64,000 nucleotides of DNA from Acidovorax sp. FJL06. Lineage in GTDB: Bacteria > Pseudomonadota > Gammaproteobacteria > Burkholderiales > Burkholderiaceae_C. Below the pieces are notes generated by a model. The model worked only from the letters and a program-made list of their open reading frames with translations, was not told where the DNA came from and did not search any database. Location of the stretch: NCBI RefSeq assembly GCF_003852545.1, contig NZ_QAJR01000029.1, positions 153,103 through 217,102 on the forward strand. Direction: 5' to 3'. Position numbers and translations under genes: made by a program. This document shows, one piece after another, positions 1-9,231 of the stretch; position 1 is the first letter of the stretch, and each line of letters begins with the position of its first letter.

Positions 1-116
1 AAGCCAATGGGCCGCGCAAAGATGCCCACCAGGCAGGCGCCGAAAATCAGCAGCCCCAGGCCCAGCCAGGCGAACGCAGGCGCCAGGGGCCGGGTGGGTG
101 CGAGGGGGCGGAGCAT
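1..116 (-). CDS. N-terminal fragment of a membrane protein (truncated by the window edge)
   Basis: An open frame runs leftward from an ATG at 116 and is cut by the window edge after 38 codons. The visible part has a proline- and alanine-rich start and then one hydrophobic segment (about residues 14-34, including LGLGLLIFGACLVGIF), consistent with a first transmembrane helix or uncleaved signal anchor. Third positions are GC-rich, as in neighbouring genes. No family can be assigned from so short a piece. Confidence 0.45.
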   Translation of the reverse strand, partial: MLRPLAPTRPLAPAFAWLGLGLLIFGACLVGIFARPIG

Positions 117-364
117 GGTGGGTGGGCGGGGGCAATGGGCAGCCCCCGATTGTCCCCGCAGCCGGTGGGCTGGCCGCGGGGCCGCAGGGAGCATTGAAAC
201 ATTTGTTGACAATCTCCAATAGCCCGGCGCTACAGGCACCCTTGCGCGTTGGGGGGCGGGCGGTGTTTTTTGGAGCTCTGGGGGCTGTCGGGATCGGATA
301 GGTTGCTCTTAAAAAAGAGCATCAACCGGCGCCTGCAGCGCGGTCCATCGCGCCGGCTGTCAGG
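117..364. other. Intergenic stretch with a short AT-rich hairpin
   Basis: No convincing gene is seen here. At 301-327 the arms GGTTG-CTCTT and AAGAG-CAACC (with a two-base AT bulge) can fold around an A-rich loop. It lies just past the 3' end of the small membrane protein gene to its right. No T-run follows the hairpin on that strand, so terminator function is doubtful. Confidence 0.35.
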
Positions 365-832
365 TCACCGCCGGCGCCAGCGCTGCCGCCACTGGCGCTG
401 AATCACGCGGGCCACGCGCCAGGCCCAGGAGGCGCGGGCGCGCTCCAGCACGGCGTGCTTGAAGTGGGTCCAGCGGCTGTAGGCCCAGGCGAACCAGCGC
501 AGCTGCAGGAGCGCGGGCTGGGTGAGGGTGAACAGCCGCGCCACCACGGCCGTGCCCACCACCTTGGCCAGCAGGATCACCAGCATGCCCAGCACCACAT
601 GCCCGTGCCCGATGGCCCACAGCGCCAGCAGCTTCACCGGCAACAGCAGCAGCGTGGGCAGCGCGAACAGCGCCACGGCCGCCCAGGGTGGCAGGCTGCG
701 CACCCAGCCCTCGATCCAGCGCAGCCCGGGCCAGCGGCCGATGCGGGCCAGCAGCTGCTGCAGCGGCACCCAGCCCCATTCCTCGAACAGGATGATGAGC
801 GCCAGCAGGCCGCTGGCCAGGCCCGCCATCAC
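365..832 (-). CDS. Small conserved membrane protein, function unknown
   Basis: This is a protein of about 155 residues with hydrophobic helices near residues 4-20 and 45-70 and a further one around 75-100 (VVLGMLVILLAKVVGTAVVARLF). A very basic tail follows, ending in Arg/Trp-rich sequence. I do not recognise a named family. The start is uncertain: 832 is a GTG and 829 an ATG. The frame stays open upstream without an ATG, GTG or TTG, and an AGGAG-like Shine-Dalgarno sits at 884-888, about five bases before two in-frame ATC codons. The true start could therefore be further upstream with a rare codon. It lies downstream of tgt on the same strand. Confidence 0.6.
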   Translation of the reverse strand: MMAGLASGLLALIILFEEWGWVPLQQLLARIGRWPGLRWIEGWVRSLPPWAAVALFALPTLLLLPVKLLALWAIGHGHVVLGMLVILLAKVVGTAVVARLFTLTQPALLQLRWFAWAYSRWTHFKHAVLERARASWAWRVARVIQRQWRQRWRRR

Positions 833-902
833 GCGGCCGGGCCAGCGCAGCAGGTGGTGCAGTAGCTTGTGGATGATTCTGGCTCCTGGGGCAATCGGAT
901 CA

Positions 903-930
903 AGTGCTATTTGCTATCAAATATGTAGCA
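903..930. repeat. Short dispersed repeat, AGCTAT/AAAT family (copy 1)
   Basis: The stretch contains GTGCTATTTGCTATCAAAT followed by ATGTAGC. This resembles other intergenic copies in the window (5169, 10185, 22470, 31854, 35291, 44634) that share a GCGCT..AGCTATCAAAT..TAGC core. It sits between tgt and the small membrane protein gene. Confidence 0.5.
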
Positions 931-950
931 TTTGATGCCGGTGGCTGCGG

Positions 951-2198
<1,248 letters not shown>

Positions 2199-2233
2199 CT
2201 ACACTGGCCTTACCGTATTGCAAGGAGAACAAC

Positions 2234-2713
2234 ATGCTCAAGATCCTCATTGCCGTGGATGGCTCCGAACTCTCCCTGGACGGCGTGCACCACGCGCTGG
2301 CGCTGGTGCGCCAGGGGCTTCAGGCCACCGTGGTGCTGGCCAACGTGCAGGAACCCGCCACGCTGTACGAACTGGTGACCACGCGCGACCCGAACCTGAT
2401 TGCTGCCGCCAGCCTGGAGGCGGGTGACCATCTCATGGCGTCGGCGCGTGTCCTGCTGGAGGCCGCCGGGGTGGCCTATGAAACCGACGTGGGGGTGGGC
2501 GACGTGGCGCACACGCTGGTGGACATGATCGAGCGCTCGGGTTGCGACATGGTCGTGATCGGTGCCAAGGGCCAGGGCGCGATCAGCAGCGCGCTGCTGG
2601 GCTCGGTGTCGCAGGAGGTGGCGCATGCCAGCCCGGTGCCGGTGACCATCGTCAAGCATGCCGAGGTGTTGGAGGCGCTGGAAAACGGCATGGCGGAGGG
2701 CTCGGAAGCCTGA
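2234..2713 (+). CDS. Universal stress protein (UspA family, ATP-binding type)
   Basis: This is a single-domain 159-residue Usp protein. It carries the ATP-binding signature G-x2-G-x9-G-S at residues 110-124 (GAKGQG...LLGS) and an Asp in the first strand (IAVDGS), as in nucleotide-binding members. The start at 2234 is supported by an AAGGAG ribosome site seven bases upstream; the frame is open further upstream but without such a site. The protein is expected to be cytoplasmic and dimeric and to be induced by stress or growth arrest, though the exact role is unknown. It is monocistronic, divergent from tgt. Confidence 0.9.
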   Translation: MLKILIAVDGSELSLDGVHHALALVRQGLQATVVLANVQEPATLYELVTTRDPNLIAAASLEAGDHLMASARVLLEAAGVAYETDVGVGDVAHTLVDMIERSGCDMVVIGAKGQGAISSALLGSVSQEVAHASPVPVTIVKHAEVLEALENGMAEGSEA

Positions 2714-2741
2714 GTTCTGTCCGGGGCATGCCCAAAAGACA

Positions 2742-2762
2742 AGGGCCGCTGCGTGCGGCCCT
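2742..2762 (-). terminator. Intrinsic terminator between convergent genes
   Basis: AGGGCCGC and GCGGCCCT form a perfect eight-base-pair stem with a TGCGT loop. Read on the minus strand the hairpin is followed by TTGTCTTTTG, a T-rich tract. It therefore best suits the minus-strand gene ending at 2792, but it may also stop the usp transcript. Confidence 0.6.
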
Positions 2763-2791
2763 GGCGGAGAGTGTGAAGGGCGTGCCCCTGG

Positions 2792-3178
2792 TCAGGCCGC
2801 CTTGCGAAACGGCTCCGCAGGCCGCTGCAGCTTGCCATGGGGCAGGGTGGCCAGGCGCGAAAACATGCGGCGCACGTAGCCGCGCACCCACAGGCATTTG
2901 TTGAGTTCGTCCACGGGCAGCGGGCCCGACACCACGACGATGTCATTGGCCACGTCTTGCGCCCCGGCGGCGCGCAGGCGGCGGCGCGTGTTGTTGGCCC
3001 AGGACTGGATGCGCGTGGGGCTGCCATGCTGGTGCACCTCGCCCGTGTGCTTGTCGAACGCAATGGCGACGGTGTCGGTCTTGAGCTTGAAGCGGCGTTC
3101 ACCCGTGACGGCGCTGGGCGCCTCGCGCATGTCATACAGGTAGTAGCTGCCTGCCTTGAGCTGGTATTGCATGTCCAT
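2792..3178 (-). CDS. Conserved hypothetical protein, 128 residues
   Basis: A soluble protein of 128 residues with no signal peptide or membrane segment. It opens MDMQYQLKAGSYYLYDMREAP and contains a basic C-terminal half (TRIQSWANNTRRRLRAAG, then VRGYVRRMFSRL). I recognise no named domain. The start at 3178 is supported by AGAGGA eight bases upstream; a longer upstream frame lacks this. The mixed charged composition and normal codon use argue that it is a real gene. A terminator hairpin lies 30 bases past the stop. Confidence 0.65.
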   Translation of the reverse strand: MDMQYQLKAGSYYLYDMREAPSAVTGERRFKLKTDTVAIAFDKHTGEVHQHGSPTRIQSWANNTRRRLRAAGAQDVANDIVVVSGPLPVDELNKCLWVRGYVRRMFSRLATLPHGKLQRPAEPFRKAA

Positions 3179-3450
3179 GGGTGTGTTCCTCTCTGTTGGC
3201 ATTTTCGAGGGTGCACGCACAGGGCAATGGCTGGTATTGCGGCCAAAAAGCCGCGCTTATCGGGTGCGTGGCAAGGGCGCCATGCTGGTGTCGGTGCGCA
3301 TTCCATTGTGGCGGCACGTCGGCGCTATTCCTGAAAACTTGAGAACGATGTCGTAACGAGTTGTGAGCGCCCCCAGCCTGGCCTTGGTTTGCAGTTGGCC
3401 AGTGTTTCTCCAAGGCGTATGCAACTGGCACGGCCCATACCAGGGCAGCC
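3179..3450. other. Intergenic region without a recognised gene
   Basis: The stretch between the small conserved gene and the first GC-rich repeat shows no convincing reading frame. It is more AT-rich around 3320-3365, which may hold the promoter of the leftward gene starting at 3178. No clear -35/-10 pair is assigned. Confidence 0.3.
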
Positions 3451-3546
3451 GAGCAAGGGCCGCCCCGCAGCGAGGGCTGCGTCCCCCTTCCCGAATGGCG
3501 CAGCCATTCGAGAGAAGGGGTGAAGGCGCGCAGCGCCTCAGGGGGA
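3451..3546. repeat. GC-rich dispersed repeat R1 at a gene 3' end
   Basis: The element reads AGCAAGGGCCGCCCCGCAGC, then a GTCCCCCTTCCC block, an inner palindrome (CGAATGGCGCAGCCATTCG), and GAAGGCGCGCAGCGCCTCAG ending in GGGGG. The first and last blocks recur at 28452-28559 and, inverted, at 18800-18867 and 22299-22380; shorter versions are at 15419 and 25351. It ends eight bases beyond the pldA stop codon. Confidence 0.75.
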
Positions 3547-3554
3547 TGTACCTG

Positions 3555-4727
3555 CTAAAAATCCACCAGGCTCAGCCCCACGCTGAACACCGTGCGCTTG
3601 CGGTTGTAGTCGATCATGCTGTCGCCATAGCCGCTGAACAGTGCGGTGTGCAGGCGCAGGTTGCTCTTGCCACCCCACAGGCCGCTGCCCAGGGTCTGCA
3701 TCCACTCCAGCCGCACCGAGCCCCGGTCGCTGCGGGCCAGCGAGTGGCGCACGGTGGCGCCCAGGGTGTTGTCCTTGTCGATGTTCCAGGACGCCGCAAG
3801 CTCGCCCCGGCCGATGTAGTCGCTGATGCCGGGGTTGTCGTCGCTGCCCGCGCTTTCAGGGATGCGCTTCCACAGGCGCGCCCGCACGCTGAAGCGGTTG
3901 TCCAGCTCCATGCCGGTCATCAGGTAGGCGCGGTTCCAACTGCGCGACAGCGGGTTGCTCTGGCCGTTGGACTGGTGCACCAGGCCGATGCCGCTGTAGC
4001 GCCACTTCCAGCCCAACGGCAGCTGCGCCGTGGTGGGGTAGACGTACATGACCTCCGGTTCGTGGTCGGTGGCGCGGAAGGGGCGCGAGATCTCGGGCGT
4101 GAACAGCTGCCAGTACGACTGCTGGGTGTAGCCGAACCACACCGAATCCTTGAGCGTAGGGTGGCCCTGCGTGAGCAGGCCCTGGGCCAGCTTGGTGCGC
4201 ACCGACAGCTGGATGCGGTTCTCGGTGCGGCGGTAGGGCGTGGATTCGGTGGCCGAATGGCCGGCCGCGTCCGAGGTGGGCTGGCGGTTCACGTTGCTGC
4301 CTGCCACCACCGACACCGTGATCGGCCGGTAGCCCCGGAAGCTGAACGTGCCGCAGTCGCTGCCCGACTCCAGCTCCCAGAAGCGCGAGAGGTCACTGTA
4401 CTGCGGGTCGCGGCAGCCTTCGGTGCGCGCCACCTCGATGATGCGGGTGGCGGGCAGCGTGGTGTCCACGGGGGCGGGCACGGCGGCATCGGCGGCAGAG
4501 GCGCCGGGGGCGTTCCAGGCCTGCTCGGCCGCCCACTGGTCAAAGCAGGCCAGGCGCGCCTGGTTGTCGCCCGGCAGCGCGGTGCACCGGCGCCAGGCGC
4601 TGTCGGCACCGGTGGCCGCTGCGGGCGTGGCCTGCGCGAGTGCGGCGCCAGCAGGGGCCAGGGCGGCCAGCACCAGCGCCGCCGTGTGGAGCAGGGGCGT
4701 GAAGGTGGTGGGGGCCTGGGCGGACAT
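3555..4727 (-). CDS. pldA: Outer membrane phospholipase A
   Basis: An outer-membrane beta-barrel lipase that hydrolyses acyl chains from mislocalised phospholipids, normally as a calcium-dependent dimer. The 390-residue protein has a signal peptide (residues about 8-32, ending GAALAQA) and a linker with CTALPGDNQARLACFD. The barrel follows from about residue 135. The catalytic triad is fully visible: His251 and Ser253 in LVHQSNG and Asn265 in SRSWN, with the same spacing as the E. coli enzyme (His142, Ser144, Asn156). It is longer than E. coli PldA because of an extra N-terminal segment of about 100 residues holding four Cys. Its ATG overlaps the upstream stop as TGATG, indicating translational coupling. 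An ATG at 4829 is less likely. Confidence 0.92.
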   Translation of the reverse strand: MSAQAPTTFTPLLHTAALVLAALAPAGAALAQATPAAATGADSAWRRCTALPGDNQARLACFDQWAAEQAWNAPGASAADAAVPAPVDTTLPATRIIEVARTEGCRDPQYSDLSRFWELESGSDCGTFSFRGYRPITVSVVAGSNVNRQPTSDAAGHSATESTPYRRTENRIQLSVRTKLAQGLLTQGHPTLKDSVWFGYTQQSYWQLFTPEISRPFRATDHEPEVMYVYPTTAQLPLGWKWRYSGIGLVHQSNGQSNPLSRSWNRAYLMTGMELDNRFSVRARLWKRIPESAGSDDNPGISDYIGRGELAASWNIDKDNTLGATVRHSLARSDRGSVRLEWMQTLGSGLWGGKSNLRLHTALFSGYGDSMIDYNRKRTVFSVGLSLVDF

Positions 4728-5257
4728 CACTGCCACCCCGCCTGCCGGCGCATCACAAACGGGATGGCTGCGGGAGCCGGGGGCGTGGGGTGGGCGTTGT
4801 TCCATGTTCCGCGTATTTCCTTGCCGCAACTTCCATCCACCACCCGGCCTGTCCAGGTGGCGCTGATGTTGGTGCCGTTGGTCGATTCTTCCAGAGTCAG
4901 GTCGCCGTCGTCCACATCGCCGCTGACCTGGGCCTGGCTGCCCGCGCGCTGCACGGTGCCGCGCACGCTCTGCGCCAGCTCGGGGTGCGGGCCCAGTTGC
5001 AGCAGGGCCGTGGCGGGCGGCGGCGGGGTGGGGCCTTCGGTGGCCGGGGCCCGCAGCTCGGCCTGCCAGCGGCCTTGCAGGTGCTGGTGGCCCATGTCGG
5101 CCGCAGCCGGGCAGGCGGCGCTGGCGGCGTTGGTGTTGGTGTTGGGTGTGGGCTTGTTTTGGCTGCTGGCGCTTATGGGATATGCGCTAGCAGCTATCAA
5201 AATCAAAGCGGCCAGCGGCCCGAAGTGCGGGGGGATGCGGGGCATGCAGGCGTTCAT
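4727..5257 (-). CDS. Small exported protein of unknown function, coupled to pldA
   Basis: A protein of 176 residues with an N-terminal signal peptide (about residues 12-30, LAALILIAASAYPISASS). A Thr/Asn/Ala spacer and a domain rich in beta-type sequence follow (LQGRWQAELRAP, VSGDVDDGDLTLEES, ISATWTGRVVDGSCGKEIRGTW). The repeated G-x-W pattern hints at a small periplasmic beta-sandwich, but I assign no family. Two mature Cys could form a disulfide. The stop overlaps the pldA start, and it begins 21 bases after rep ends, so it probably belongs to a rep-orf-pldA transcript. The signal peptide lies inside a dispersed repeat. Confidence 0.7.
   Translation of the reverse strand: MNACMPRIPPHFGPLAALILIAASAYPISASSQNKPTPNTNTNAASAACPAAADMGHQHLQGRWQAELRAPATEGPTPPPPATALLQLGPHPELAQSVRGTVQRAGSQAQVSGDVDDGDLTLEESTNGTNISATWTGRVVDGSCGKEIRGTWNNAHPTPPAPAAIPFVMRRQAGWQ
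5169..5210. repeat. Short dispersed repeat, AGCTAT family (copy 2), inside a signal peptide
   Basis: GCGCTTATGGGATATGCGCT is followed by AGCAGCTATCAAAATC. The element is inside the coding sequence of the small exported protein and encodes the LIAASA part of its signal peptide. The same motif encodes LIAASA in the DsbD signal peptide at 35291-35326. Confidence 0.65.
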
Positions 5258-5278
5258 GTCAGGGGGGCGCAGGGCCCG

Positions 5279-7354
5279 TCAGGCGGCAGGGGGCGTGCCG
5301 GCGGCCAGCGCCTTCTTGGCGGCAAACTCGGCGCGCAGGGCCTTGAGCTTTTCGCGTGGGTCTTCGCGGGCCGTGGTCTTGTCCAGGCCCATCTCGGCGA
5401 TGAAGCGGCTGGGCTGGGCCGCCACCATCTCGCGGCCCTTCTTGCGCCGCTTGGTCCAGCTCACGCCCAGGGTGCGCTGGGCGCGGGTGATGCCCACGTA
5501 CATCAGGCGGCGCTCTTCCTGCAGGCGCTGCAGCGTGTCGTCGCTCACCTTCTGCTGGCGGCCTTCGTCGTCGTCGAGCTTGAAGGGCAGCATGCCCTCG
5601 GTCACGCCCACCAGCACCACATGGGGCCACTCCAGCCCCTTGCTCGCGTGCAGGGTGGAGAGCACAACCATGTCCTGCTCCTTCTCGCGCTCGCTGATGG
5701 TGGAGAGCAGCGCAATGGTCTGCGACACCTCCAGCAGGCTCTTGGTCTCCTTGGCCACCACGGCGCCTGCGGTGTCATCAATCTGCCCGCCCGCGCGCTG
5801 GGCCATCCAGTCGCAGAACTCCATCACATTGCTCCAACGGGCGGCGGCCACCTTCTCGCTGTCCTCGTTGTCGTAGAGGTGCTGCTCGTAGCCGATTTCC
5901 TTGAGCCAGTCGTTCAGGAAGGTGCGCGACTCCTCGGCGCCATGCACGCGGCGCGCGCTGTATTCCAGGTAATTGATGTAGCGGCCGAACTCGTGCAGAC
6001 CGTCCATGGCGCGCTTGGGCACGGCGGCGGGCAGCATGCCGTTGAACAGTGCGCCGAACATGCTTTGCTTGTGCTGCGTGGCAAACGCGCCCAGGGCCGC
6101 GAGTGTGGTGTGGCCAATGCCGCGCTTGGGGGTGGTGATGGCGCGCAGAAATGCGGGGTCGTCGTCGTTGTTGATCCACAGCCGGAACCAGGCGCACAGG
6201 TCCTTGATTTCGGCGCGGTCGAAAAAGCTGGTGCCGCCCGACACCTTGTAGGGGATGTTGGCCTTGCGCAGCGCTTTTTCAAACGGCTTGGCCTGGTGGT
6301 TGGCGCGGTACAGGATGGCGAAGTTCTTCCAGTCCGGCGGCGGGTTGCTGGCCGCGCGCAGGCTCTGGATGCGGGCCACGGCGCGCTCGGCCTCGTGCTC
6401 TTCGTTGTCGGCGTCGATCACGCGCACGGGCTCGCCCTCGCCCAGCTCGCTGAACAGCGTCTTGGGAAAGAGCTTGGGGTTGGGCCCGATCACGTTGTTG
6501 GCCGCGCGCAGGATGGCGCTGGTGGAGCGGTAGTTCTGCTCCAGCTTGATGACCTTGAGGTGCGGGTAGTCGATGGGCAGCTTCTTGAGGTTGTCCAGCG
6601 TCGCGCCGCGCCAGCCATAGATGCTCTGGTCATCGTCGCCCACGGCCGTGAAGTGGCCGTTTTGGCCCACCAGCAGTTTGAGCAGCTCGTACTGCGTGGC
6701 GTTGGTGTCCTGGTATTCGTCCACCAGCACATGCGAGAGCGCCGCCTGCCACTTGGCGCGCACTTCCGGGAAGTCGCGCAGCAGGCGCAGCGGCATGCCG
6801 ATCAGGTCGTCAAAGTCCACGCTCTGGTAGGCCGCCAGGCGCTCCTCGTAGCGCACCATCAGCGTGGCGATGGTGCGTTCGTTGTCGTCCGCCGCCTGCG
6901 CCAGGGCCTCGGCCGAAGTCAGGCCCATGTTCTTCCACTTGCTGATGACCCACTGCCACTGGCGCGCCGTGGCCATGTCGGTGGTGCCACCCGAGGCCTC
7001 CTTCAGGATGCCCGTCACATCGTCGGCGTCCAGGATGCTGAACTGGGGCTTGAGGCCCAGCACGTTGCCGTCCTCGCGCACCATGCGCACGCCCAGGGCG
7101 TGGAAGGTGCACACCAGCACCTCCTTGGCGCGGCGGCCGATCAGGTGCTGGGCGCGCTCGCGCATTTCCGACGCCGCCTTGTTCGTGAAGGTGATGGCCG
7201 CAATGCGCTTGGGGTCCATGCCTTTTTCGATCATGTGAGCGATCTTCATGGTGATCACCCGCGTCTTGCCCGAGCCCGCGCCCGCCAGCACCAGGCAGGC
7301 CCCGTCGGTGTAGTGGACAGCCTGGAGCTGGGCGAGATTGAGACCGGCAGACAT
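5279..7354 (-). CDS. rep: ATP-dependent DNA helicase Rep
   Basis: Superfamily 1A 3'-5' helicase, 691 residues, very close in length and motif order to E. coli Rep, which clears proteins from DNA ahead of the replication fork. Visible motifs in order: Walker A GAGSGKT (about residues 25-31), Ia TFTNKAA, II DEYQDTN, III GDDDQSIYGWRGA, IV LEQNYRS, V TLHASKGLEWPHV and VI EERRLMYVGITRAQ. The block KISGGTSFF/YKVSGGTSFF typical of Rep rather than UvrD is present. The C-terminus is lysine- and alanine-rich. The ATG at 7354 is the natural start. It is the first gene of a leftward group with the exported protein and pldA. Confidence 0.92.
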   Translation of the reverse strand: MSAGLNLAQLQAVHYTDGACLVLAGAGSGKTRVITMKIAHMIEKGMDPKRIAAITFTNKAASEMRERAQHLIGRRAKEVLVCTFHALGVRMVREDGNVLGLKPQFSILDADDVTGILKEASGGTTDMATARQWQWVISKWKNMGLTSAEALAQAADDNERTIATLMVRYEERLAAYQSVDFDDLIGMPLRLLRDFPEVRAKWQAALSHVLVDEYQDTNATQYELLKLLVGQNGHFTAVGDDDQSIYGWRGATLDNLKKLPIDYPHLKVIKLEQNYRSTSAILRAANNVIGPNPKLFPKTLFSELGEGEPVRVIDADNEEHEAERAVARIQSLRAASNPPPDWKNFAILYRANHQAKPFEKALRKANIPYKVSGGTSFFDRAEIKDLCAWFRLWINNDDDPAFLRAITTPKRGIGHTTLAALGAFATQHKQSMFGALFNGMLPAAVPKRAMDGLHEFGRYINYLEYSARRVHGAEESRTFLNDWLKEIGYEQHLYDNEDSEKVAAARWSNVMEFCDWMAQRAGGQIDDTAGAVVAKETKSLLEVSQTIALLSTISEREKEQDMVVLSTLHASKGLEWPHVVLVGVTEGMLPFKLDDDEGRQQKVSDDTLQRLQEERRLMYVGITRAQRTLGVSWTKRRKKGREMVAAQPSRFIAEMGLDKTTAREDPREKLKALRAEFAAKKALAAGTPPAA

Positions 7355-7728
7355 GGGGGCAGGGGGGCGCGAAACGCAGAAAGAGGACGGAAATCGGGGG
7401 AGGACCGGAACGGCGGCAGCAGGCGCAGGCCCTGCCGCAAAGCGCGCAATGATACCGGCGCGCCCGGTGGGCGCCGGGGCGGGCCCATCCTTCCACGGGG
7501 CTGACGGTGTGCTGACGCTCGGCTGACGGCAGGGGACGGGAACGGGCCTTGGGGAGCTGCGCTCCGGGAAACCCCGCTAGGGGCTTCGTTTTCACAATTT
7601 GATACTCGTTCATCCCTGCCTGCGGGGCAGGGTGGCCCCACGGACCCCATGACCACGAACGCGCGCTGGATGTCCCGCCTGCAAGGCAGTGGCGGCATGC
7701 GCGAGGTACGCAAAAAAATAAGCCCCCC
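7355..7728. other. Divergent promoter region between rep and a solute receptor gene
   Basis: This gap of 374 bases holds no convincing gene. It contains three 11-base-spaced GCTGACG repeats (7500-7528) and a seven-pair hairpin CCCTGCC..GGCAGGG (7614-7632), which would lie in the leader of the rightward gene. The AT-rich stretch TTCGTTTTCACAATTTGATA (7585-7604) is a plausible promoter area for the receptor gene. Confidence 0.4.
7500..7528. promoter_or_regulatory. Three direct repeats with 11-base spacing (candidate response-regulator site)
   Basis: GCTGACG occurs at 7500-7506, 7511-7517 and 7522-7528, each exactly 11 bases from the last, so the copies face the same side of the helix. Direct repeats with this period are typical of OmpR/PhoB-family regulator sites. 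Which regulator would bind is unknown, and the site is about 200 bases upstream of the receptor gene. Confidence 0.35.
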
Positions 7729-9003
7729 ATGATTCCTCTTGTCTCTCCCCTTTCTCCTGCCGCCGCCGCCGCGGGGGCGCACAGCCTTGTTTCCTGGTGC
7801 AAAGCCTGGGGTGGCGCCGTTGTTGCCGCCGGGGTGCTGGCCTGCGCGGCGGTGCCGTCCGCACAGGCCCAGATCGGCAGCACCACGCCCGTGCGCATCG
7901 GCGTGGTGGGGCCCTTCACCGGGCCCTCGGCCGACTTTGGCGTGCCCATGCTCAACGGCATCAAGCTGGCGGTGGACGAGATCAACGCCGTGGGCGGCTA
8001 CCTGGGCCGGCCGCTGGAGCTGGTCATCAAGGACGACACGGCCAACCCCGACCAGGGCCGCAAGGCCTCGCAGGAGCTGCTGGCCGACAAGGTCGTCGCC
8101 ACCATCGGCTTTTGCAACACCGGCGTGGCGCTCAAGGCCATCGACCTGTTCCAGGACGCCAAGAGCCCGCTCATCGTGCCCTGCGCCACGGGCACGGCCG
8201 TGACGGCCAAATACCCGGCCGCCGACAGCTACATCTTTCGCGTGCAGGCGCGCGATGCGATCCAGGCGCCCTTCCTGGTGGACGACATCGTCAAACGCGG
8301 CTGGGACAAGGTTGCCATCTTTGCCGACAAGACCGGCTACGGCGAAGGCGGCTACAACGACGTGGTGGCCGCGCTGGCGGCCAAGAACCTCAAGCCCGTG
8401 TACGTGGCTCGCTTTGACTTGGGGGTGAAGGACCTCACGGCCGAACTCACCGCCGCGCGCAGCGCGGGCGCCAACGTGGTCTACAGCTACACCGTGGGGC
8501 CGGAGAACGCGGCCATCGCCAACGGCAAGAAGGCGCTTGGCTGGAAGGTGCCGCAGGTGGGGCCCTGGCCGCTGTCCTTCCCTTTCTTCCTCGAGGGCGC
8601 CAAGGATGCGGCCGAGGGCGCGCTCATGGTGCAGACCTTCATCGCCGAGCCCAGCAACGAGCGCCGCGCGTCCTTCCTGTCGGGCTACACCCGCAAATAC
8701 CAGGGCAAGGTGGCCGTGCCCATGGCGGCGGCCAATGCCTACGACGCCACTTATCTGCTGATGTACTCCTTCCTCGGCATCCGCGACGGCAACCTGAACG
8801 GCAAGGCCATCAAGGAGTCGCTGGAGGGCAAGATGAAGACCTACTACGGCGTGGTCACCACCTACGACAAGCCCTTCAGCGCACAGGACAAGGACGCGAT
8901 CACGCGCAACATGCTGGTCATGGGCATGGTCAAGAACGGCGCCATCACCTTTGCCTACCCCGAGGATGCCAAGCGCAACCTGATCATCCAGCGCAAGCAG
9001 TGA
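7729..9003 (+). CDS. ABC transporter periplasmic receptor, branched-chain amino acid type
   Basis: A LivJ/LivK-type type I periplasmic binding protein (Peripla_BP_6 fold), 424 residues. It has a long signal sequence ending near residue 47 (ACAAVPSAQAQ) and the hallmark opening of the mature domain, RIGVVGPFTGPSADFGVPMLNGIKLAVDEINAVGG shortened here to its core GPFTGPSADFG. It would deliver a branched-chain amino acid, amide or aromatic acid to a Liv-type permease. No permease or ATPase gene lies nearby, so it is an orphan receptor. The ATG at 7729 has only a weak ribosome site; an internal start is possible but would lose part of the signal peptide. Confidence 0.88.
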   Translation: MIPLVSPLSPAAAAAGAHSLVSWCKAWGGAVVAAGVLACAAVPSAQAQIGSTTPVRIGVVGPFTGPSADFGVPMLNGIKLAVDEINAVGGYLGRPLELVIKDDTANPDQGRKASQELLADKVVATIGFCNTGVALKAIDLFQDAKSPLIVPCATGTAVTAKYPAADSYIFRVQARDAIQAPFLVDDIVKRGWDKVAIFADKTGYGEGGYNDVVAALAAKNLKPVYVARFDLGVKDLTAELTAARSAGANVVYSYTVGPENAAIANGKKALGWKVPQVGPWPLSFPFFLEGAKDAAEGALMVQTFIAEPSNERRASFLSGYTRKYQGKVAVPMAAANAYDATYLLMYSFLGIRDGNLNGKAIKESLEGKMKTYYGVVTTYDKPFSAQDKDAITRNMLVMGMVKNGAITFAYPEDAKRNLIIQRKQ

Positions 9004-9047
9004 GACGGTTTTGCCTTCAACCGGCTAACGTCCTTCTTGGGTGTGGA

Positions 9048-9085
9048 GGGAGCCTTGCCGTGCTACAGCACTGTCTGCGGCTCCC
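9048..9085. other. Intergenic hairpin downstream of the receptor gene
   Basis: GGGAGCC (9048-9054) pairs with GGCTCCC (9079-9085), with a further inner pairing GTGCT/AGCAC. No T-run follows on either strand, so it is more likely an mRNA-stabilising or rho-dependent end structure than an intrinsic terminator. Confidence 0.35.
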
Positions 9086-9231
9086 CGCCTAGTTATCCGA
9101 TTGAATGCAAATCCGTGGAGATGCCGAGGTGCTTTTTGCTTCTGCCGCATGCGTTGTGTGCGATGACCCCCGTCTGACTCTGCGCTGACGGTGCGGCCCG
9201 GCATGGCGCAGGCCGCCCGACAATAGCTTCC

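Noticed and set aside
3363-7504. Very long plus-strand open frames opposite pldA and rep
   Set aside because: They are His/Ala/Gly/Arg-rich mirror frames that arise from high third-position GC on the opposite strand. They show no domain, and the real genes with full motifs lie opposite.
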